Made by a program: the position numbers and the translations under genes. Shown in pieces: positions 37,380-46,000 of a DNA stretch of 64,000 bases. The stretch is from Prolixibacteraceae bacterium (GTDB lineage: Bacteria; Bacteroidota; Bacteroidia; Bacteroidales; Prolixibacteraceae). The stretch is taken from the NCBI GenBank assembly GCA_025210775.1, contig JAOARB010000025.1:49449-113448 (forward strand), read 5' to 3'. The notes beneath the pieces were generated by a model. That model was not told the DNA's origin, made no database searches, and saw only the letters and a program-made list of their open reading frames with translations. Each line of letters begins with the position of its first letter. Positions within the stretch are counted from its first letter, which is position 1.

Positions 37380-38222
37380 TTATGCTGCCGTAGCCTTGTG
37401 TAGTCGATTTAGAAGATCTTTTTTGTCCTCATAGCATATTAATGCAACAGGAATGTTTGCTTTCATTCTATCATGGCAGTGGATAATAACTTTTTTGTCA
37501 GATATATCTTCGATTTTTGTAATGTCAGTATATCTAATCTGTAATGAAGGTGCAATAGGGGCAACTTTAATTTCAATATACCGATCTAATAATCTAATTG
37601 GTTTCCTCTTTTTCTGCCAGAAAGCTGCAAATAGATAAATAGATGAAGCCGCTATAATCCCAAAATTCTCTGTTATAAGATATACAATAATCCCAATAGC
37701 CAACATTATAGAGCCTACTTTAATCTGTTCTTTGATTAAGGATTCTTTTACAAAATAACTTTTGTTTTCTAAAATATGACTAGGTGTATGATGTGTCGCA
37801 TTAGACACTTTTAGACGATTTAAAAGATCTCTTCTGTCTTCATGAGAGATTAAAGCAACAGGAATGCGTGTTTTCTTTCCATCGGTATAGTGAATAATAA
37901 TTTTCTTTTCAGATATATCCTCAATCTCTTTGATGTCTTTATATCTAATCTGTTTTGTAGATACGCCTGGGGCTACTTTAAATTCAATATACTTATCAAA
38001 TAGTATAATCGCTTTTCTATCTTTCTGCCAGTAGGCTACATATAAATAAACGAATGAAACGGATATGGCGATAAAGTTGTGTATTAGATACAGCACAATG
38101 GCACTTACAGCAAGTGTTGTATATGCCATTAAGAGATGTCTATTTGCTACAGAATCATTTACAATGTAAGCTTTGACTTCTGAGCCTTGATATGGTGTAT
38201 GGATGGAATTATAGTTGGTCAT
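37380..38222 (-). CDS. tandem-fused PH-like membrane protein (two copies of the array domain)
   Basis: 280 residues made of two ~140-residue repeats. Each has a short N-terminal stretch (SEVKAYIVNDSVANRH / KSYFVKESLIKEQ), two adjacent transmembrane helices, a basic linker (QKDRKAI / QKKRKPI) and a beta-rich cytoplasmic domain (LFDKYIEFKVAP, KQIRYKDIKEIEDIS, DGKKTRIPVALIS, RRDLLNRL) resembling bacterial PH domains of the DUF304 type (inference from pattern). It is the last member of a four-gene tandem array of paralogues and the only one with two fused units. The second unit is more diverged (HCHDRMKANIPVALICYED). Function unknown. Confidence 0.75.
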   Translation of the reverse strand: MTNYNSIHTPYQGSEVKAYIVNDSVANRHLLMAYTTLAVSAIVLYLIHNFIAISVSFVYLYVAYWQKDRKAIILFDKYIEFKVAPGVSTKQIRYKDIKEIEDISEKKIIIHYTDGKKTRIPVALISHEDRRDLLNRLKVSNATHHTPSHILENKSYFVKESLIKEQIKVGSIMLAIGIIVYLITENFGIIAASSIYLFAAFWQKKRKPIRLLDRYIEIKVAPIAPSLQIRYTDITKIEDISDKKVIIHCHDRMKANIPVALICYEDKKDLLNRLHKATAA

Positions 38223-38378
38223 GATTTAAAGTGTACAAAAAGTGCTCGATTTAATCTTCGATTGTTTCATTGTATTTTTTCTCTTTCCGATATTGTTCCA
38301 ATGCGTTTTAAAGAGAATATGTATAATAGAAGAGACTATGTTTGAAGGTAGCATCGAAATAGTATTGAAGAAAGAATA

Positions 38379-38810
38379 TTATGCTGCCATAACTTGATGT
38401 AGTCGATTTAGAAGATCTCTTCTTTCATCATAAGAGATTAAACCAACAGGAATGCGTGTCTTTTTTCCATTACTATAGTGGATAATCACTTTTTCGTCAG
38501 ATATATCTCTAATTTTTGTAATGTCTTTATATTTAATCTGTTTTGTTGATCTACCTGGAGCTCTTTGAAGTTCAATATACTTCTCGAATAATATAATCGT
38601 TTTTCTATTTCTATACCAGTGAGCAAAAAATAGGTAAATCCATGAGGTGGTTAATATCCATAAATCGTGTAAAAAGTTAGCAGCAACCATACCAATTGCA
38701 AGCATTACATAGCCTATTATTAGATGTCTGTTGGCTATCGATTTTTTTACAAGGTAAACTTTGGTCTTTGAATTTTCATTTGCTGTATTGATGGAATTAT
38801 TGTCGGTCAT
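38379..38810 (-). CDS. PH-like membrane protein, array paralogue
   Basis: 143 residues with the same plan as its neighbours: a polar N-terminus, a helical hairpin in the membrane (~residues 28-62), then a ~75-residue beta domain (LFEKYIELQRAPGRSTKQIKYKDITKIRDIS, NGKKTRIPVGLIS, RRDLLNRLHQ). It starts at a conserved MTDNNSI N-terminus. It is separated from the next paralogue by a 220-nt spacer containing a decayed gene copy and a hairpin. Function unknown; membrane-anchored on the cytoplasmic face (inference). Confidence 0.75.
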   Translation of the reverse strand: MTDNNSINTANENSKTKVYLVKKSIANRHLIIGYVMLAIGMVAANFLHDLWILTTSWIYLFFAHWYRNRKTIILFEKYIELQRAPGRSTKQIKYKDITKIRDISDEKVIIHYSNGKKTRIPVGLISYDERRDLLNRLHQVMAA

Positions 38811-38844
38811 GATTTAATCTTTAAATGTTTGAGCGTATGGTTTC

Positions 38845-38940
38845 TTTTTAAACTTATCAAGTCTTTCCTTTGCTGATATTGTTTCAAAAAGTCCCTATAG
38901 GAATAAGTTTAATGTCTGAAATTATGCCAGTACTTATCGT
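38845..38940 (-). pseudogene. decayed copy of the small membrane protein gene at 40145
   Basis: The plus-strand text 'cttatcaagtctttcctttg' followed by gatattgtttc and aaagtccctataggaat aligns with the C-terminal half of the intact gene (near 40180-40245: cttatcaagctcttttctcg, gatatggctcc, taagtccaataggaact). No open frame remains. It shows that the array grew by duplication of a two-gene module. Confidence 0.65.
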
Positions 38941-39030
38941 TATTATAATTGGTATTCTTTTGATTATGCAAAGAAGTACTAGTGCAATACGCAAATACAG
39001 TATTGCATAAACAGTGTAGAAGAAGGGATG

Positions 39031-39462
39031 TTATACTGAAATAGCTTCGTTTAATCGATTTAAAAAATCTCTTCTGTCTTCATGAGTGAGTAAAGCAACA
39101 GGAACACGTGCTCTTTTCCCATCGCTGGGGTGGATAATCATTTTCTTGTCTGATATGTTTTCAACTTTTGTAATATCAGTATATCTAATTTGTTTTTTCA
39201 ATCCAGCTGGGGCTATTTTAAATTCAATATACGTATCGAATAATATAATCGCTTTTCTATTTTTCTGCCAGTAGGCTACATATAGATAAACGCATGAAGA
39301 AAGTATGCCAATCAAATTGTGTATTAGAACCAGAAGAATGATACCTACAGCAAGCATTGTATACCCTATTATGATCTGTTTGTTTGCTATTGAATCACTT
39401 ACAATATATGCTTTCACTTCTGAGCCTTGATAAGGTGTTTGGATGGAATTATTGTCGGTCAT
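39031..39462 (-). CDS. PH-like membrane protein, array paralogue
   Basis: 143 residues, a close paralogue of the neighbouring array genes. The N-terminus (SIQTPYQGSEVKAYIVSDSIANKQ) is nearly that of the fused gene at 37380. Two helices (~28-62) and the PH-like domain (LFDTYIEFKIAPAGLKKQIRYTDITKVENIS, DGKRARVPVALLT, RRDFLNRLNE) follow. Its promoter side carries a second decayed copy of the small membrane protein gene. Function unknown. Confidence 0.75.
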   Translation of the reverse strand: MTDNNSIQTPYQGSEVKAYIVSDSIANKQIIIGYTMLAVGIILLVLIHNLIGILSSCVYLYVAYWQKNRKAIILFDTYIEFKIAPAGLKKQIRYTDITKVENISDKKMIIHPSDGKRARVPVALLTHEDRRDFLNRLNEAISV

Positions 39463-39504
39463 GATTTAATTTTTAGGTGTTTGAATAAGTGTTTGAATGT
39501 ATGT

Positions 39505-39600
39505 TTTTTTTAAAAACTTATCAAGTCTTATCCTTGCTAATATTGTTTCAATAAGTCCTATAGGAATAAATTTAATGCCTTATATTATGCCAGTATCGTT
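39505..39600 (-). pseudogene. second decayed copy of the small membrane protein gene
   Basis: Matches the same C-terminal segment of the 40145 gene (cttatcaagtcttatccttg, taatattgtttc, aataagtcctataggaata) and the homologous spacer at 38845. It is interrupted and lacks the 5' half. Confidence 0.65.
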
Positions 39601-39645
39601 ATTATAATTGGTGCTATTGGTATTCTTTTGATTATGCAAATAAGT

Positions 39646-39680
39646 ATTTGGGCAATACGACAATATTGTATTGCCCAAAT
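39646..39680. terminator. module-end hairpin of the PH-like array
   Basis: ATTTGGGCAATAC and GTATTGCCCAAAT form a perfect 13-bp stem with a 9-nt loop, a variant of the hairpins at 37331 and 38983. It follows the stop of the paralogue at 39699 on the minus strand and lacks a T tract. Confidence 0.6.
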
Positions 39681-39698
39681 AGTATAGAAGAAAGGATG

Positions 39699-40130
39699 TT
39701 ATGCTGCAATAGCTTCGTTTAATCGATTTAAAAGATCTCTTCTGTCTTCATAAGATATTAAAGCAACAGGAATGCGTGCTTTCTTTCCATCTGTGGAATG
39801 GATAATCACTTTCTTTTCAGATATATCTTCAATTCTTTTAATGTCTTTATATCTAATTTGTTTTGTCGATCCAGCTGGTGCTCCTTTAAACTCAATATAT
39901 TTATCAAATAGTATAATCGTTTTTCTATTTTTCTGCCAGAACCCTACAAATAGATAAAAGATTGAAAGCGATATGATTGTAAAACGGTGTAGTAGAATTA
40001 GTACAAAGAAACCTATAACAATCATTACAAACGCCATTGTAATCTGTTTTTGGGCTATAGAATCATTTACAATATAAGCTTTGACTTCTGAATTTTGATT
40101 AGCTGTGTTGATGGAATTATTGTCGGCCAT
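39699..40130 (-). CDS. PH-like membrane protein, first array paralogue
   Basis: 143 residues; first PH-like gene of the array. MADNNSINTANQNSEVKAYIVNDSIAQKQ, then two helices, then LFDKYIEFKGAPAGSTKQIRYKDIKRIEDIS, DGKKARIPVALIS, RRDLLNRLNEAIAA. It lies 14 nt downstream of an intact small membrane protein gene, forming what appears to be the ancestral two-gene module from which the other units were copied. Function unknown. Confidence 0.75.
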   Translation of the reverse strand: MADNNSINTANQNSEVKAYIVNDSIAQKQITMAFVMIVIGFFVLILLHRFTIISLSIFYLFVGFWQKNRKTIILFDKYIEFKGAPAGSTKQIRYKDIKRIEDISEKKVIIHSTDGKKARIPVALISYEDRRDLLNRLNEAIAA

Positions 40131-40144
40131 AATTTAAGGTGTAT

Positions 40145-40435
40145 TTAATCATTAAGTGTTTTATTGAATTCTTCCTGTTTTAGCTTATCAAGCTCTTTTC
40201 TCGCTGATATGGCTCCAATAAGTCCAATAGGAACTAATATGGCACTTGAAATAATAAAAGTCATGTATCCAGCTTTTTTAAGATCGGTAAATGTAAGTAA
40301 CATTCCGATGACGTTTCCAATGACCACAGCCATTACTAAATAGCCCATTTCCGGTAGGTCTGAGTTCGCAAATAGGTTTAGAGTAATCAAACTGTGTATT
40401 ACTACAGCTAAAATCATTCCTGCATTTATTCTCAT
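40145..40435 (-). CDS. small four-helix membrane protein paired with the PH-like gene
   Basis: 96 residues with hydrophobic segments at about 5-22, 28-50 and 55-80 and a charged tail (SARKELDKLKQEEFNKTLND). There is no signal-peptide cleavage site and no family I recognise. It is the only intact copy; fragments persist between the other array genes. Tight spacing (14 nt) to the PH-like gene suggests co-transcription and perhaps a complex (inference). Confidence 0.68.
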   Translation of the reverse strand: MRINAGMILAVVIHSLITLNLFANSDLPEMGYLVMAVVIGNVIGMLLTFTDLKKAGYMTFIISSAILVPIGLIGAISARKELDKLKQEEFNKTLND

Positions 40436-41804
40436 AATAATATAATTAATAATTGTTGGTAATTTTTGTTCCTTTTATCTTAATTCTACAAAGTGGTGTT
40501 GTATCTTTTTTTATAATGAAGCGACATTCGAATACTCTTAATCGCTTAGTATTCTTATAACGTGAATTCTGTTCCCCGTTACGATTTTCAAATTTATCTA
40601 CTATTATCTGTCAGTACTAAAATACGACAAGGATGGTATGGTGCGGACAGTCTAAAATATTCGCTTGTATTCGGATCTAAGATGAAGGTTCGTGAATCCA
40701 ATATGTTCCCGTATAAGAGGTGTTCTTATCTGCAAAATTTATTTCTATCATAGTAATTTGTTAAGTTGAAATTGATCGTAAGGGATACGATGGCAATTAT
40801 TTTATCGCTGAATTGAAATAATTGTCATGGCGGCAAATTTAACAGTATTTATTATTTTGTCAAATAAAATAACATATAGCTTTCTGAAAAATGACAATCT
40901 CGAATAGGAATCTCCATTTTTCTTAGTCGCTATATTTTCTTGCTGTTTGAAAATATATGCATCAAGATTTAAAAAAATAGTTGATCGTTCGTATTATCCT
41001 AGTGGTGTTTGCAATTTATATACTGATAGATTTCTGCCAAAATATTGAAGTGAAACTATATGTCAAGATTATAAATAGAGTGTCTTCTTGCATGCGATAT
41101 TGTTTACAGGATTGAAAACAAAAAACAATAGTAGATAATTGCATTTTCATTTACAGTAAATGAGAAAAGGATTTTTGTTTAATACGTTGAGGTAAAGTAG
41201 GCTAACTCTTTCTAATCTTGTCCTGAAAAAAATAATCCTTACAAAGATCTGTTATGTTGGTGGTCTTCTTACTTAGTCATTACTTAATAAGGGTTCCTTG
41301 TTTGTTCTTTCATGATAGAATGATTTCTTCACAAAACTCTTTTTTGTTTAAAACTAATCGTTGAGGTAGCTTCTCTTTTCTTTCCTATCAAATGTGTTAC
41401 GTTTGTTTTGATGACGCTTGTGCCAGAGAAGCATATTTTCTGTTTAAATAATAGTATAGAATTTGTTGTGTTTTAATGTTTATTATGATTATTGTTAAAA
41501 TGTTGTAATTTTGCTGCGATTGAATGTGATATCTTATAGTCAGGATTTGTTCATTAATGATTTATCTTAAAGAGCTTGTTATGTCTGTAAGTATCTACTT
41601 TTTTATGAATATGCCCTGATACTGTTAGTAGAGTTTAATTAAAATTGAAAATAGCTTGAGCTCGTAATCAGAATAAAATAAAAAGGGTTAGGTCGTCTTG
41701 CATAATCTATATGATAGAAGTGTAAAATGTAAGCGTTGTTTGATGAGTTGGTGTTGGAGTAATCGTCCTTAAGTTTTAGCAAGATATGTGGCTGCAAGCA
41801 AAAA
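40436..41804. other. 1.37-kb gene-poor AT-rich stretch
   Basis: No convincing coding region on either strand; the longest frame (40562-40753, 63 codons) has no family resemblance, no ribosome binding site and erratic composition. It contains two hairpin-capable segments: GAATACT...AGTATTC at 40529-40553, and a longer one at ~40790-40828 (GGCAATTATTT / AAATAATTGTC). The stretch may be decayed accessory DNA or contain unrecognised small RNAs. Confidence 0.5.
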
Positions 41805-42206
41805 ATGAAAAATATGAGAATTATTGTGTCAATAATATTCTGTATGTGTTGTTCTTTTGGATTTGCACAAACACAATTTGAAATGAATATGGAAGCTGCA
41901 GCTTCATATAGAAAGGCAGACAAAGAGTTGAATTTGGTTTACAATCAGATTGTTGAAGAATACCAGACGGATACACTTTTTATTAATTGTCTAAGAAAAT
42001 CACAGAGGCTATGGATTAAATTCAGAGATGCTGAATTAAGAGTTAGATTTCCTCACACAGAACATCGATATTATGGTTCCGTTTATCCTCTTTGTAAATA
42101 TGGACTTCTTGAAGAATTGACAAGGTATAGAACTAAAACGTTAAGAGCTTGGATAGACGGAGAAAGATGTGATATCTGTAATGGTTCCGTTAAAGGTAAA
42201 TATTAG
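41805..42206 (+). CDS. LprI/DUF1311-type secreted protein
   Basis: 133 residues with a signal peptide (MRIIVSIIFCMCCSFGFAQ). The mature part follows the LprI N-terminal pattern: KADKELNLVYNQIVEEYQTD, then LRKSQRLWIKFRDAELRVRFP, and a Cys-containing tail (CKYGLL..., CDICNG). Proteins with this domain occur widely in the periplasm, and mycobacterial LprI inhibits lysozyme; whether this one does is unknown. It is an isolated gene between two long non-coding stretches, next to the variable PH-like array. Confidence 0.78.
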   Translation: MKNMRIIVSIIFCMCCSFGFAQTQFEMNMEAAASYRKADKELNLVYNQIVEEYQTDTLFINCLRKSQRLWIKFRDAELRVRFPHTEHRYYGSVYPLCKYGLLEELTRYRTKTLRAWIDGERCDICNGSVKGKY

Positions 42207-42824
42207 TCTTTTTCTAATAAGTCATGCTAGGATTTAAAGATGTCTAATTAAGTCAAATTGGATTTGTTTATTTATGTACGGATACAAATACAGCGTAGTG
42301 GACATTCATTAGATAGAATTTAGAATAAATGGACAGGGCATGTTCATGAATTATAATGTATATTGAAAACCCATTGTGCTTCGTTAGTTTAAAGTAATCT
42401 TTGCTGTAAAATGTAAGTAATGCATTTGTATCGTGCACATCATCGATGTTTTTATCTTTATCTATTTATGTTAGGTGTTGAAATAAATTTTCTTCAGTTT
42501 CAATGTCCGATGCAAACACTTCTTACGATAAGAATTTGTTTTTCTTACTCTTATAGTAATTCATTCTCTTTATGATTTTGTTGGCATCATAGATGATTGT
42601 TTGGTATGTTGAGGAGTTTTTATAGATAATTCGGGTGTTTATGACGATCTTCTTAGTCTTTGTCTCTTTTTAAGAATATGTATTTAAGTTAAAATGCCAG
42701 AGATCTTGTCTTATGAGGTGATTGAATTCTAATAGGAAGGGATGTTTTTGAGAGTAAAGTTTTAAATGAATGAAAAAAATGAACTTTTTTTGCATTGTTG
42801 TATCAGGAAATCAAATATTTGCTT
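42207..42824. other. gene-free stretch before the rpmB promoter
   Basis: About 620 nt with no coding region, tandem repeat or strong terminator that I can see. A frame opening at 42766 runs into rpmB, but its first 76 codons are the rpmB leader and not a real N-terminal extension. Confidence 0.5.
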
Positions 42825-42832
42825 TATATTTG
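42825..42832 (+). promoter_or_regulatory. -7 box of the rpmB-rpmG-DUF4295 operon
   Basis: TATATTTG matches the -7 consensus; no good -33 TTTG lies at the usual distance. Transcription from here would leave a ~155-nt leader before the rpmB ATG (42994), long enough for autoregulation by a ribosomal protein (inference). The segment GGTCGGAGGACG stands out as GC-rich in that leader. Confidence 0.5.
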
Positions 42833-42993
42833 CACTCAGTTGTTTAAAAGACACTGTTCTTAAACTCATTAGAATATTTGCAATGAGCTTGTTTGAGGTC
42901 GGAGGACGAACCACTTCAGATGTGTATGGCAATTTGTTAGATGTGCTAGAGTTGAAATTTAAAAACTTAAGACGGAATAAAAAATTATTGACA

Positions 42994-43236
42994 ATGTCAA
43001 AGGTTTGTCAGATAACCGGTAAAAAAGTAATGGTGGGAAATAATGTTTCTCACTCAAACAGGAAGACAAAAAGAAAGTTTTTTGTGAATCTATTTGCGAA
43101 AAAATTCTATCTTCCAGAGGAGGATCGTTGGATCTCTCTTAAAGTATCAGCAGCAGGTTTGCGCATTATTAACAAGAAAGGGCTAGCTGCTGCATTGAAA
43201 GATGCACAACAAAAAGGCTATATTACTAACTTTTAA
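42994..43236 (+). CDS. rpmB: 50S ribosomal protein L28
   Basis: 80 residues: [62 protein letters not shown]. It is basic and of the usual Bacteroidota length. The frame is open upstream to 42766, but the ATG at 42994 gives the conserved L28 N-terminus. It is followed by rpmG after 14 nt and the DUF4295 gene, a standard Bacteroidota gene order. Confidence 0.97.
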   Translation: MSKVCQITGKKVMVGNNVSHSNRKTKRKFFVNLFAKKFYLPEEDRWISLKVSAAGLRIINKKGLAAALKDAQQKGYITNF

Positions 43237-43250
43237 TTTTTACTTAGACG

Positions 43251-43433
43251 ATGGCTAAGAAAGGTAATAGGGTTCAAGTGATTTTGGAGTGTACTGAGCA
43301 CAAAGAGAGTGGTATGCCAGGTACTTCTCGTTATATCACAACAAAGAACCGTAAGAATACTCCAGATCGTATGGAGTTGAAGAAATACAACCCAATTTTG
43401 AAACGAGTAACTCTTCACAGAGAAATAAAATAA
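43251..43433 (+). CDS. rpmG: 50S ribosomal protein L33
   Basis: 60 residues: [44 protein letters not shown], basic C-terminus [11 protein letters not shown]. The zinc-ribbon cysteines of the C+ form are lacking: only one Cys is seen, so it is the zinc-independent form. It lies between rpmB and the DUF4295 gene with 14- and 8-nt gaps. Confidence 0.97.
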   Translation: MAKKGNRVQVILECTEHKESGMPGTSRYITTKNRKNTPDRMELKKYNPILKRVTLHREIK

Positions 43434-43441
43434 TTTGAGGT

Positions 43442-43594
43442 ATGGCTAAAAAAGCAGTTGCATCACTTCAAAAAGGTGCTGGTAAAGGTTACGCTAAAGT
43501 AATCAAGATGGTAAAGTCAGAGAAAACAGGTGCTTACACTTTCTCTGAGAGTATCGTTCCTAATGACGAAGTAAAAGATTATTTCAAAAAATAA
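43442..43594 (+). CDS. DUF4295 family small protein
   Basis: A 50-residue basic protein, MAKKAVASLQKGAGKGYAKV then IKMVKSEKTGAYTFSESIVP, ending YFKK. It is too short for many ORF lists but clearly real: ATG 8 nt after rpmG and conserved position in the rpmB-rpmG-DUF4295-ftsY cluster of Bacteroidota. Its composition is like a ribosomal or rRNA-associated protein; the function is not established. Confidence 0.92.
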   Translation: MAKKAVASLQKGAGKGYAKVIKMVKSEKTGAYTFSESIVPNDEVKDYFKK

Positions 43595-43626
43595 TCCTTC
43601 CTTCATACATTGGAAAGAAATAAGAA

Positions 43627-43663
43627 AGCTTTTATCAATTATTTATTGATAAGAGCTTTTTTT
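43627..43663 (+). terminator. intrinsic terminator after the rpmB operon
   Basis: AGCTTTTATCAAT pairs with ATTGATAAGAGCT (one G-T wobble) around a TATTT loop, followed by T7. A TATATTTG -7-like box at 43681-43688 could then start ftsY transcription. Confidence 0.88.
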
Positions 43664-43716
43664 ATATGTCAAGTATTGAATATATTTGTATTCAAAGCAT
43701 CTAAATATTAAAATCA

Positions 43717-44670
43717 ATGGGAATATTCGATTTTTTCTCAAAAAAGAAGAAAGAGAGTCTGGATCAAGGACTTGCAAAGACCAAAGAGGGAGTCTTCAAA
43801 AAATTGTCGCGAGCTATTGTCGGTAAAACAAAAGTTGATGATGAAGTGTTGGATAACCTCGAAGAGGTTTTGATTACTTCTGATGTGGGAGTCGAAACGA
43901 CCGTCAAGATCATTGAACGTATTGAGAAACGTGTCGCTCAGGATAAGTATCTTGGAACACAAGAGTTGCAAGGTATCCTGAGAGAAGAGATCTCAGATCT
44001 TCTAGAGGAGAATAACTCGGGAGATAATGTTATTGATTTTGAGTCTCCACTGCCTCATAAACCACATGTGATTATGGTGGTTGGTGTCAATGGGGTGGGT
44101 AAAACCACTACAATTGGTAAAATGGCTTATCAGTTTAAGAAGGCTGGGAAGAAAGTAGTTCTTGGAGCTGCCGATACTTTCCGTGCTGCTGCAATTGATC
44201 AGTTGCAGATTTGGTCTGATAGAGTGGATGTGCCTATTGTTAAACAACAGATGGGATCTGATCCTGCTTCAGTTGCATTCGATACTTTAGAATCGGCAGT
44301 CAATAGCGATGCTGATGTCGTAATTATTGATACAGCAGGGCGTCTTCATAACAAAATCAATTTGATGAATGAGCTTTCAAAAATCAAAAGAGTGATGGAG
44401 AAAGTGATTCCAGGAGCACCACATGAAGTGTTGTTGGTTTTGGATGGATCTACTGGACAGAATGCTTTTGAACAAGCAAAACAATTTACTGCAGCTACAG
44501 AGGTAACCAGTTTGGCTCTAACAAAGTTAGATGGTACGGCTAAAGGTGGAGTAGTAATTGGAATTTCTGATCAATTTAAAATCCCAGTAAGATATATTGG
44601 AATAGGTGAGGGTATCGAAGATCTTCAAGTGTTCTATAGAAAAGAGTTTGTAGATTCTCTTTTTGGATAG
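43717..44670 (+). CDS. ftsY: signal recognition particle receptor FtsY
   Basis: An SRP GTPase that docks ribosome-SRP complexes at the membrane. The 317-residue protein is a short FtsY without a long acidic A domain. It starts with a basic amphipathic MGIFDFFSKKKKES, then the N domain. The G domain follows: GVNGVGKTTTIGKMA (~residue 123), DTFRAAAIDQLQ, DTAGRLHNK, TKLDGTAKGG and the closing GIGEGIEDLQVF. It is conserved downstream of rpmB/rpmG in this phylum and has its own terminator. Confidence 0.97.
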   Translation: MGIFDFFSKKKKESLDQGLAKTKEGVFKKLSRAIVGKTKVDDEVLDNLEEVLITSDVGVETTVKIIERIEKRVAQDKYLGTQELQGILREEISDLLEENNSGDNVIDFESPLPHKPHVIMVVGVNGVGKTTTIGKMAYQFKKAGKKVVLGAADTFRAAAIDQLQIWSDRVDVPIVKQQMGSDPASVAFDTLESAVNSDADVVIIDTAGRLHNKINLMNELSKIKRVMEKVIPGAPHEVLLVLDGSTGQNAFEQAKQFTAATEVTSLALTKLDGTAKGGVVIGISDQFKIPVRYIGIGEGIEDLQVFYRKEFVDSLFG

Positions 44671-44692
44671 ATCTTACAGTCACGAAATACTG

Positions 44693-44723
44693 AAGAATGC
44701 TATTTATAGCATTCTTTTTTTTT
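44693..44723 (+). terminator. intrinsic terminator of ftsY
   Basis: AAGAATGCTA and TAGCATTCTT form a perfect 10-bp stem with a TTTA loop, followed by nine T. Confidence 0.93.
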
Positions 44724-44799
44724 AGCAATATTGTTAAAAATAAGACGTTTTCAATATTTAAGCGAACAATTTAGTTAGGCTAGGTGTAATAAAAGTATT

Positions 44800-45342
44800 A
44801 TGAAAGAGAAAGGAATAAATAAAAGCGAAATTGTAGCATTACTTCAATCTGGACATGAAGAGAGAATTGCAGAAGCAGTTGCTATGTTAAGAGAAAACGG
44901 AGACAGTTCTTTCCTTCCAGAGGTAATCTTTGTGTTAAATGATTCAAAAGATCCTTTAACAATACGCTCTATTTTGGGGCTTTTGGCCGATATTAAACAT
45001 ACCAATGCAATTCCTTATATTATTGATGGAATTAAGCATGCAACCAATCAAGAGGTGCAACGTAGTTTGGTCTCTATTTGTTGGGAGAATGGTATGGACT
45101 TTTGTCCTTATATCTCTTTGTTCGTGGATCTGGTTCTTCAAAAAGACTTTATCGTTGCTTTTGAAGCATTTACTGTGATCGAGAACATGGAAGGGATTGT
45201 GGATGATAAAGAGAAAGAAAGATTGGTTACACTTATTGAATCACAACTTCCTGATGCAACTTCTGAAAGAGAGGGTATGCTTTTGGATTTGATTCAAATT
45301 ATCCCAAATATTAAACCTGCAGAATCATACGAGTCAAGATAA
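44800..45342 (+). CDS. HEAT-repeat-like protein
   Basis: A 180-residue all-alpha, acidic, cytoplasmic protein. Paired-helix units such as EVIFVLNDSKDPLTIRSILGLLADI and IPYIIDGIKHATNQEVQRSLVSICWENG resemble HEAT repeats, used for protein-protein contacts. No catalytic motif is seen. The DUF4268-type gene starts 1 nt after the stop codon, so the two are translated together. The specific function is unknown. Confidence 0.78.
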   Translation: MKEKGINKSEIVALLQSGHEERIAEAVAMLRENGDSSFLPEVIFVLNDSKDPLTIRSILGLLADIKHTNAIPYIIDGIKHATNQEVQRSLVSICWENGMDFCPYISLFVDLVLQKDFIVAFEAFTVIENMEGIVDDKEKERLVTLIESQLPDATSEREGMLLDLIQIIPNIKPAESYESR

Positions 45343-45343
45343 T

Positions 45344-45820
45344 ATGTATAGCAGAGAAGAGAAGAAGGCTTTAGTGAAGAAATTTTGGGATTCATTTAAA
45401 GTCTATACTATTGAACAGAATGAGTTGAAGGGGATCTATTCCAAATGGATGCTTGATAGAACAGGTATAAATGATCTAGATTTACGCTTTGAAGTAGGAC
45501 GTCGATCTGCGAGTGTGATGCTTGAAGTGACATCTAGAAATGAAGATAAGCGATTACGAGTGTATGAATTGCTTTATCAGTATCGAATGCTTCTACAAGC
45601 AGGCTTTGAAGAGGAACTAGATTGGGATTTGATTTATGAAAAAGAGAATGGCCAGACGGTGGCTAGAATATGGTGCTCACTATATGATGTCGATATTCAT
45701 AAACCCAAACATTGGGACCGTATGATGGCTTTCTTATATGAAAACATGTCTCTTTTACAAGAGAATTTTATTGATGTAAAAGATGTATTGGAGGATAAGA
45801 TCCGCCATCTATATCAATAG
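45344..45820 (+). CDS. DUF4268 family protein
   Basis: 158 residues: MYSREEKKALVKKFWDSFKVYT, KWMLDRTGINDLDLRFEVGRRSASVMLEV, LDWDLIYEKENG, ARIWCSLYDVDIHKPKHWDRMMAFLYENM. This matches my memory of DUF4268, a nuclease-like alpha/beta fold found fused to or near restriction systems but also as a stand-alone Bacteroidota protein. Here it is coupled to a HEAT-like gene, and no restriction gene is present. A terminator follows. Confidence 0.8.
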   Translation: MYSREEKKALVKKFWDSFKVYTIEQNELKGIYSKWMLDRTGINDLDLRFEVGRRSASVMLEVTSRNEDKRLRVYELLYQYRMLLQAGFEEELDWDLIYEKENGQTVARIWCSLYDVDIHKPKHWDRMMAFLYENMSLLQENFIDVKDVLEDKIRHLYQ

Positions 45821-45826
45821 ATAGAG

Positions 45827-45863
45827 AAAGAGGTGTCGCTAGTAATACGACACCTCTTTTTTA
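45827..45863 (+). terminator. intrinsic terminator after the DUF4268 gene
   Basis: AAAGAGGTGTCG and CGACACCTCTTT form a 12-bp perfect stem with a 9-nt loop and a T tract. Confidence 0.92.
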
Positions 45864-46000
45864 CGTAAACGATATTATTATTAGATAATCAATTTCGCTT
45901 TCTTTATTGTTGTACTATTCTAGATTGACAATCCTTTCATCTTTTGAAATGATCTTATGGATGTAGAATAGTATTTTATTATCGAATGAAGAGAATGGAC

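Noticed and set aside
40562..40753. 63-codon ORF in the gene-poor stretch
   Set aside because: No start signal, no family resemblance, composition not like neighbouring genes.
41639..41923. 94-codon minus-strand ORF
   Set aside because: It overlaps the LprI-like gene, whose signal peptide and family pattern are clear; the antisense frame has no features.
42766..42993. N-terminal extension of L28
   Set aside because: L28 has a conserved start at [10 protein letters not shown]; the upstream codons are untranslated leader that happens to stay open.
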